The position numbers and the translations under genes were made by a program. 7,038 nucleotides of DNA from contig JANTGX010000113.1 in NCBI GenBank assembly GCA_024762755.1, forward strand, positions 1 through 7,038, read 5' to 3'. The DNA comes from Gammaproteobacteria bacterium (GTDB lineage Bacteria; Pseudomonadota; Gammaproteobacteria; SZUA-152). Below, one piece after another: positions 1-4,769 of this stretch. Numbering within the stretch: position 1 is the first letter of the stretch; the number at the start of each line of letters is the position of its first letter. The notes beneath the pieces are model-generated. The model was given only the letters and a program-made list of their open reading frames with translations. It ran no database searches and had not been told where the DNA came from.

Positions 1-18
1 TTGCGGCTGACAGGCCAT
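1..18 (-). CDS. tolR: Probable start of tolR (truncated by window edge)
   Basis: Sixteen bases after the tolQ stop, on the same strand, an ATG (complement of 16-18) opens a frame that reads M-A-C-Q-P-Q before the window ends. A G-rich stretch (complement of about 28-33) could serve as ribosome binding site. Only six codons are visible, so nothing in the protein itself identifies it. The call rests on the well-conserved order tolQ-tolR, in which TolR is the single-helix inner-membrane partner that completes the TolQ-TolR proton channel. Many TolR proteins begin with M-A, which is compatible but weak support. The true start could differ. Confidence 0.4.
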
Positions 19-34
19 GCGATCGCGCCCCCGC

Positions 35-712
35 CTACTTGTGCGACTGGCGCTGCAGGATGCTGGAGAACTCCTCGAGGAACACCTCGTAGCGGCCGAT
101 GATGCGCTCCAGCTCGGTGGTGAAACGGTTGTAGCCGATCACCGCCGGGATGGCGGCGAACAGGCCCATGGCGGTGGCCACCAGGGCCTCGGCGATGCCC
201 GGCGCGACCATGGCGATGGTGGCCTGTTTGACGTTACCCAGGGCGCGGAAGGAATTCATGATGCCCCACACGGTACCGAACAGGCCCACGTAAGGGCTGG
301 TGGAACCCACCGTGGCGAGAAACGGCAGGTGTACCTCGAGGCGGTCCGTCTCGCGCGCCAGAGCGATACGCATGGCGCGCTGCGCGCCCTCCAGGGCAAA
401 GGCGGGGTCGATGTTGGGCTGCTTGTGCAGGCGGGCGTATTCCTTGAAACCGGCCTCGAAGATGTTGGCCATGCCGCCGGTCTGTTCGAAGTGGCCGGAG
501 GAGATCTGGCTGTAGAGGCTGGCCAGGTCACCGCCCGACCAGAACTTCTCTTCGAAGGCGTCGGCGGCGAGGCGCGCCCGGCCCAGCACCTTGCGTTTCT
601 GGAAGATGACGTACCAGGAGAATAGCGAGGCGAGCAACAACAGCAACATCACCAGCTGCACCAGCACACTGGCATGGGTAATGAGCGAGAGGATGGATAG
701 ATCAGCGGTCAC
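35..712 (-). CDS. tolQ: TolQ, proton-channel subunit of the Tol-Pal envelope system
   Basis: Inner-membrane protein of the TolQ/ExbB/MotA family, 225 residues, about the usual length. With TolR it forms a proton-driven motor that energises TolA, keeping the outer membrane attached and helping constriction at division. Three membrane helices are visible at about residues 13-36, 131-155 and 166-194, with a large cytoplasmic segment between the first and second. The signature stretches GLFGTVWGIM (143-152) and ALVATAMGLFAAIPA (176-190) are present. Thr147 and Thr180 correspond to the channel threonines Thr145 and Thr178 of E. coli TolQ. The start codon is GTG (complement of 710-712). It is supported by an AGGGAG ribosome binding site seven bases upstream, and the next Met is residue 22, inside the first helix. 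The first 11 bases overlap the end of ybgC, implying coupled translation. Confidence 0.97.
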   Translation of the reverse strand: MTADLSILSLITHASVLVQLVMLLLLLASLFSWYVIFQKRKVLGRARLAADAFEEKFWSGGDLASLYSQISSGHFEQTGGMANIFEAGFKEYARLHKQPNIDPAFALEGAQRAMRIALARETDRLEVHLPFLATVGSTSPYVGLFGTVWGIMNSFRALGNVKQATIAMVAPGIAEALVATAMGLFAAIPAVIGYNRFTTELERIIGRYEVFLEEFSSILQRQSHK

Positions 713-1130
713 CGAGAATCTCCCTGCGTACGTGGTCGGGGAAGGCTCGGGGACGGAAGGTCTGTGCGTCGATGCACACCACCGTCACCCGGCCGCGGGC
801 CAACAGCGTGCCCTTGTTGTTGTCTTGTGTCTCGTCCTGCAGATGGATGTCCTGCGCCAAGTGCACACTGGCGCGGCGTGCCTGCAGCACCTGCACGCCC
901 ACCCGCAGCGCCTGATCGAAGCGCGCCGGGCGCAGATACGCCAGCTCGGCGTGGCTGACGGCGAAGATCACGCCGCACTCTGCGCGCAGGGCGTCCTGCC
1001 GGATGCCGCGCGCACGCAGCCATTCGCTGCGCGCGCGCTCCATAAACTTGAGATAGTTCGCGTGATAGACCACACCACCGCTGTCGGTGTCTTCGTAATA
1101 GACACGCACCGGCCAGTCGAAATCGCTCAT
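702..1130 (-). CDS. ybgC: YbgC-type acyl-CoA thioesterase, Tol-Pal associated
   Basis: Cytoplasmic hotdog-fold thioesterase of the 4HBT family, 142 residues from this start (E. coli YbgC is about 134). The family hydrolyses acyl-CoA thioesters; the E. coli protein has been linked to acyl carrier protein and phospholipid synthesis, but the physiological substrate is not settled. The signature WPVRVYYEDTDSGGVVYH (residues 6-23) is clear. The second Asp of DTD (Asp16) matches the catalytic Asp18 of E. coli YbgC and Asp17 of 4-hydroxybenzoyl-CoA thioesterase. NYLKFMERARSEWL follows, as in the family. Two starts are possible: ATG at 1142 (MPSIMSDFDW, 146 residues) or ATG at 1130 (MSDFDW). Neither has a good ribosome binding site. 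I prefer 1130 because a small upstream ORF with a strong site ends there in an ATGA overlap. The gene's 3' end overlaps tolQ by 11 bases, the standard ybgC-tolQ arrangement. Confidence 0.94.
   Translation of the reverse strand: MSDFDWPVRVYYEDTDSGGVVYHANYLKFMERARSEWLRARGIRQDALRAECGVIFAVSHAELAYLRPARFDQALRVGVQVLQARRASVHLAQDIHLQDETQDNNKGTLLARGRVTVVCIDAQTFRPRAFPDHVRREILGDR
720..725 (-). promoter_or_regulatory. Ribosome binding site for tolQ, fixes the GTG start
   Basis: AGGGAG on the minus strand lies seven bases before the GTG start of tolQ and inside the last codons of ybgC. No ATG lies nearby in the tolQ frame, so this site is the main evidence for the GTG start. Confidence 0.7.
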
Positions 1131-1183
1131 GATGGAAGGCATCCGTGTCGGTGGACGTGGTAAGAGACAGGCGCTGGGCGCAT
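1127..1183 (-). CDS. Possible 18-codon leader ORF coupled to ybgC
   Basis: In the 127-bp ruvB-ybgC gap a minus-strand ATG (complement of 1181-1183) follows AGGGGA with a five-base spacing, the best ribosome binding site near ybgC. It encodes 18 residues, MRPAPVSYHVHRHGCLPS. Its TGA (complement of 1127-1129) overlaps the inner ybgC ATG as ATGA. This is the geometry of translational coupling, and it would explain why ybgC has no binding site of its own. The peptide has three closely spaced His residues (9, 11 and 13) and matches no family I recognise. It has no membrane segment or signal peptide. It may serve only to load ribosomes onto ybgC, and chance occurrence is not excluded. Confidence 0.35.
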   Translation of the reverse strand: MRPAPVSYHVHRHGCLPS

Positions 1184-1187
1184 AAAT

Positions 1188-1193
1188 TCCCCT
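1188..1193 (-). promoter_or_regulatory. Strong ribosome binding site in the ruvB-ybgC gap
   Basis: AGGGGA on the minus strand lies five bases before the ATG of the small leader ORF. It is 55-60 bases from the ybgC start, too far to serve ybgC directly, so it must work through the leader ORF or not at all. Confidence 0.4.
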
Positions 1194-1269
1194 GCCACGC
1201 CGACGCCTATCGGTTCTGCAGACCCTCGGCGGCGGCGGGGCGAGGCCTGGGCGCGGGCATTATGCGGGA

Positions 1270-2310
<1,041 letters not shown>

Positions 2311-2350
2311 GCGCCGAGTTTACCCGGATTCGCCCGCCGGGGGCAGACGC

Positions 2351-3118
2351 TCACAGACTGGGCTTGCTCAGCGCGTGCGAGACCATCTGCCGGCCGATGC
2401 GGGTCAGCAGGCTGCCCACCTGCTCCAGGTCCACCGGCTTGCGCAACAGGGTGTAGGCGGTGTGGCGAATGGCCTCGCGTGCCAGGGCCTCGGACTCGGC
2501 GGCATCGTCGCTGAGCATCACCGCCACCGCCTGCGGTGCGCGTTTCTTCATCGCCAGGTAGAGGTCGAGACCGTTCATCTGCGGCAGTTGCACGTCGATG
2601 AGGATGACGTCGAAATGGATCTGTGCGGCCAGGTCCAGGGCATCGAAGGGCGAGTCGCTGACGCTCACCCAATATCCCTGGCGGCGCAGGGAATCGGCCA
2701 GGCGCCGGGTACCCTCGAGCTCGGCACTGACCACCAGCACGCTGATCTCGCGCACACCGCGGATGAGGTCGAGCAGACTGTCGATGTCCAACGGCTTGGA
2801 GAGAAAGGCCAGCACGCCCTCCTCCAGACACAGGCGCTTGACCGCCGGATCCTCGTAGGCGCTCATCAACACTACACGCAGGGCCGGGTTGCGCCGGCGC
2901 AGGCGGCGGAAGGTCTCCACTCCGTCGATGCCCGGCACGCGCAGATCCAGCAGCACCGTGTCGTAGTCCTCCTCCTCGCAGCGCGCCACTGCGTCCAGGC
3001 CATCGCCGGCGGTATCCACCCGGTAGCCCTCGGCAGTGAGGATGTCGGCCAGGCTGCGGCGCATGTGTGGTTCGTCGTCGACGATGAGAATTCGTTTGGC
3101 CGGCACGATCAATGCCAT
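2351..3118 (-). CDS. Tandem-receiver response regulator without output domain
   Basis: A 255-residue cytoplasmic protein made of two CheY-like receiver domains and nothing else: REC1 about 8-124, REC2 about 126-244. REC1 is complete, with acidic pair Asp14-Asp15, phospho-acceptor Asp58 (LLDLRVPG), Ser86 and Lys108 (LSKP). REC2 keeps Asp175 (ILIDVQLPQMNG), Ser203 and Lys227 (LRKP), but Ser131-Ala132 replace the Mg-binding acidic pair, so its phosphorylation should be weak or absent. There is no DNA-binding, enzymatic or HPt domain; the last 11 residues are a short tail. It may act by protein contact, as a phosphate sink, or as a relay point. The ATG at 3118 shares its A with the kinase TGA (TGATG), so the two are co-translated and probably cognate. 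The frame is open upstream to 3295, but that part only shadows the kinase. The inner partner or target is not visible here. Confidence 0.93.
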   Translation of the reverse strand: MALIVPAKRILIVDDEPHMRRSLADILTAEGYRVDTAGDGLDAVARCEEEDYDTVLLDLRVPGIDGVETFRRLRRRNPALRVVLMSAYEDPAVKRLCLEEGVLAFLSKPLDIDSLLDLIRGVREISVLVVSAELEGTRRLADSLRRQGYWVSVSDSPFDALDLAAQIHFDVILIDVQLPQMNGLDLYLAMKKRAPQAVAVMLSDDAAESEALAREAIRHTAYTLLRKPVDLEQVGSLLTRIGRQMVSHALSKPSL

Positions 3119-3900
3119 CACTCCTCTGATAACGGTTCTGGTAATAGTTCTGGGAATGGTTCCGAAATACCCGCCGAGTCCGCCGTCGCCGCCTCGGCGG
3201 ACGGCAGGCTGAGCAGGAAGCCGGCCCCGGCCAGCTCGCCCTCGACCAGGCTCAGTTCGCCGCCGTGGCGACGCACCAGCTCCCGAGCCACCCACAGGCC
3301 GAGGCCGTTACCTGCGGTGCGGGTGCTGAACAGGGGTTCGAACAGGCGCGCGTGGTGAGCCGGATCGACGCCCTCGCCGCTGTCGCTGAGCAGCAGTTGC
3401 TGGCGCCCCTCGCGCGTGCAGGCGCGTAGGCGGACCACCCCCTCGCCGCCAATGGCCTGCACGGCGTTGGCGAGCAGATTGCGCAACACCTGGCGCAGCT
3501 GACCGGGGTCGGCCTGCAGGATCACGGGCGCCTGCTCGGGGCAGTATTGCCAACGGATGCCCGGCGGCAGGGGCACATCGGCCAGCACCCGCGCCAGGAG
3601 GTCCTCCAGCGGCACCGCCGCGCGCCGGGGCGGCCGCACACGGGCGCCACCCAGCAGGTCATCGATGATGCGCCGGGCACAGGCCAGTTCCTCGCCGATG
3701 AGATCCAGATACTCCCGCCCGCGGGGGTCGTCGGCCAGCCCGGGGCGGGCACGCAGCAGGTACACGGCGTTGTGGATCACCGCCAGTGGATTGCGCAGTT
3801 CATGGCCCGCGGCGGCGGCCAGACGACCGAGATGGAGCAGGCCCTCCTGGGACGCACCGGCCTCGCCAGTCTCCTCTGGCCATATTTGTGGTTTCACCAT
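3118..3900 (-). CDS. Soluble sensor histidine kinase (HisKA-HATPase_c, NtrB-like)
   Basis: Histidine kinase of 260 residues, with only the catalytic core. The H-box AAAGHELRNPLAVIHNAVYLL (29-49) contains phospho-acceptor His33; its HExRNP form is typical of the NtrB-like kinases. The ATP-binding domain has the N-box RNLLANAVQAI (Asn141, Asn145), G1 SDSGEGVDP (Asp173), F-box LFEPLFSTR and G2 GNGLGLW (197-203). No membrane helix, PAS, GAF or other sensor domain is seen: only about 25 residues precede the H-box, so input must come from a partner protein or from the dimer itself. An AGGTG-type ribosome binding site lies close before the ATG (complement of 3898-3900). The C-terminal tail after residue 235 is acidic and proline-rich, with a four-residue repeat from a 12-bp DNA repeat. 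It is translationally coupled to the tandem-receiver protein downstream, its likely phosphotransfer partner. The stimulus is unknown. Confidence 0.95.
   Translation of the reverse strand: MVKPQIWPEETGEAGASQEGLLHLGRLAAAAGHELRNPLAVIHNAVYLLRARPGLADDPRGREYLDLIGEELACARRIIDDLLGGARVRPPRRAAVPLEDLLARVLADVPLPPGIRWQYCPEQAPVILQADPGQLRQVLRNLLANAVQAIGGEGVVRLRACTREGRQQLLLSDSGEGVDPAHHARLFEPLFSTRTAGNGLGLWVARELVRRHGGELSLVEGELAGAGFLLSLPSAEAATADSAGISEPFPELLPEPLSEE
3131..3166. repeat. Three imperfect 12-bp tandem repeats at the 3' end of the kinase gene
   Basis: Plus-strand units are AACGGTTCTGGT (3131-3142), AATAGTTCTGGG (3143-3154) and AATGGTTCCGAA (3155-3166), agreeing at 8-9 of 12 positions in each pair. In the kinase frame they encode SEPF-PELL-PEPL, a four-residue acidic proline-rich repeat. 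The codons (TTA, CTA, CCA, GAA) are more A+T-rich than the surrounding gene, which suggests a recent local expansion or relaxed coding constraint. Confidence 0.6.
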
Positions 3901-3945
3901 CGCACCTCGCCGAGCCGCGGAAAATCCCCCGAAACAGGGGTCAAA

Positions 3946-3974
3946 ACCTTACCAGATACGGCTCGACCGCCCAA
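3946..3974 (-). promoter_or_regulatory. Weak candidate promoter for the kinase-regulator-ruvB unit
   Basis: On the minus strand TTGGGC (complement of 3969-3974) and TAAGGT (complement of 3946-3951) are separated by 17 bp. The -10 is preceded by TGG, an extended -10 element. Each hexamer matches the sigma70 consensus at only three positions, so the call is tentative. A start near 3939 would give a leader of about 40 bases before the kinase ATG. Confidence 0.3.
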
Positions 3975-3987
3975 CTGGAAATGTTGG
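3971..3987. repeat. Inverted repeat CCAAC-N7-GTTGG over the candidate kinase -35
   Basis: Perfect 5-bp arms CCAAC (3971-3975) and GTTGG (3983-3987) flank a seven-base spacer. The left arm overlaps the candidate -35 of the kinase promoter, a position where a dimeric regulator could block or aid RNA polymerase. The short arms could occur by chance. Confidence 0.35.
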
Positions 3988-4005
3988 CTGAATGAAAACT
4001 GAATG
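3988..4005. repeat. Direct repeat CTGAATG with 11-bp period
   Basis: CTGAATG occurs at 3988-3994 and again at 3999-4005, four bases apart, so the copies are in phase on one face of the helix. A degenerate third unit (AATG at 3980-3983) keeps the same 11-bp period. The repeats lie just upstream of the candidate kinase -35. Direct repeats of about 11 bp are typical of OmpR/PhoB-type response-regulator sites, but the regulator encoded here has no DNA-binding domain, so another protein would have to use it. Confidence 0.4.
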
Positions 4006-4065
4006 GTTATCGAGACAAACCCGCAGACGGGCTAGCCGCAGCGAGGAATCCGCCCCGGCTGAAGG

Positions 4066-4095
4066 GTGAATATTTTCTTGATTCTTCACAAATCA
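4066..4095. promoter_or_regulatory. Candidate TetR operator (overlapping inverted repeats)
   Basis: Two inverted repeats overlap here: GTGAA (4066-4070) with TTCAC (4085-4089), which also pairs at two inner positions, and TGATT (4079-4083) with AATCA (4091-4095). They cover the -35 and part of the spacer of the predicted tetR promoter. TetR-family dimers usually bind 15-30 bp palindromes in front of their own gene, so autorepression is the natural reading. The symmetry is imperfect. Confidence 0.35.
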
Positions 4096-4106
4096 CCGAC
4101 TACATT
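4078..4106 (+). promoter_or_regulatory. Predicted sigma70 promoter for tetR, leaderless transcript
   Basis: TTGATT (4078-4083) and TACATT (4101-4106) match the -35 and -10 consensus at four of six positions each, with the ideal 17-bp spacer, in a locally A+T-rich stretch. A start 7-9 bases after the -10 falls at 4113-4115, at or next to the A of the tetR ATG. The absence of any ribosome binding site before that ATG fits a leaderless message. Confidence 0.5.
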
Positions 4107-4114
4107 CCTCGGTC

Positions 4115-4750
4115 ATGGACACGTCAGCCCCCTCCCGGCCTACCCCCACGGTCGCCGAACTCATCCTCTCCGCCGCCGCCGAGCGCTTCGCCCGCTTCGG
4201 CTACAACAAGACCACCATGGCCGAGATCGCCGGCGACTGCGGCATGTCGGCGGCCAATCTCTATCGCTATTTCGACAACAAGCTCGACATCGGCACCCAT
4301 CTCGCGCGCGACTACCTGGAGCAACGCCTGGCCCAGCAGCGTGAGGCGGCCGAGACGCCGGGCCTGAGCCACGCCCAACGCCTGCGGGCCGTGGTCTTCG
4401 CCCTGTTCGCGTACACCCACGACCAGTGGACCTGTACACCCCTGATCAACGAGCTGGTGGCCGCCCTGTGCGGCGAACGCAGCGATATCGTCGGCGAGTA
4501 CAAGCAACGCGAGCAGGCCCTGCTGGCGGAGCTGCTGGCGGCAGGCAATGCCGCCGGCGAGTTCGATGTGGCCGACGTCGCCGGCACCGCCGAGGCCATC
4601 CAGACCGCCACCACCCTGTTCAGCATGCCGCTGCTGATGCCCGTCTTCCCGCGCGAGGTGTTCGAGCAGAAGGCGGAATCCCTGGTCCGCCTGCTGCTCG
4701 AGGGCATCCTCGCCCCCACCCACCGTCGTCGACACACTCAAACCCGCTAG
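4115..4750 (+). CDS. TetR/AcrR-family transcriptional repressor
   Basis: A 211-residue regulator of the usual TetR length. The N-terminal DNA-binding domain covers about residues 12-62: helix 1 is ELILSAAAERFARFGYNKTT, and the helix-turn-helix runs from TMAEIAGDCGMSAANLYRYF (34-53) into DNKLDIG. The C-terminal part, all helical by appearance, is the ligand-binding and dimerisation domain. It is too divergent across the family to predict a ligand. The start is the first ATG after the predicted promoter; no ribosome binding site is seen, so translation is probably leaderless. Its stop lies 19 bp before the RND exporter, so the two should be co-transcribed. The likely role is to repress its own promoter, and with it the exporter, until a hydrophobic ligand binds. 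The regulated target is inferred from position only. Confidence 0.95.
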   Translation: MDTSAPSRPTPTVAELILSAAAERFARFGYNKTTMAEIAGDCGMSAANLYRYFDNKLDIGTHLARDYLEQRLAQQREAAETPGLSHAQRLRAVVFALFAYTHDQWTCTPLINELVAALCGERSDIVGEYKQREQALLAELLAAGNAAGEFDVADVAGTAEAIQTATTLFSMPLLMPVFPREVFEQKAESLVRLLLEGILAPTHRRRHTQTR

Positions 4751-4755
4751 GAAGC

Positions 4756-4761
4756 GAGAGG
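4756..4761 (+). promoter_or_regulatory. Ribosome binding site of the RND exporter gene
   Basis: GAGAGG lies eight bases before the ATG at 4770, in the 19-bp gap after tetR. It sets the start of the long open frame at MKTDTLVTRY, which places a membrane helix right after a short cytoplasmic N-terminus, as expected for the family. Confidence 0.65.
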
Positions 4762-4769
4762 CAAACCCC

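Noticed and set aside
1143..1269. Promoter or terminator in the ruvB-ybgC gap
   Set aside because: I found no -35/-10 pair with sensible spacing and no stem followed by a T run on the minus strand, so only the leader ORF is reported there.
3119..3295. Upstream extension of the response-regulator frame to 3295
   Set aside because: The extra 59 residues are Gly/Arg-rich and lie wholly inside the kinase gene in another frame. REC1 begins a few residues after the ATG at 3118.
3926..3940. CCCC/GGGG hairpin in the kinase leader followed by ATTTT on the minus strand
   Set aside because: The stem is only four base pairs and the T run is short, too weak to call a terminator or attenuator.
4030..4037. 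GGCTAGCC palindrome and flanking CCGCAG direct repeat (4021-4026, 4036-4041)
   Set aside because: The palindrome is only eight bases and does not extend outward; it is outside both predicted promoters. Chance is a sufficient explanation.
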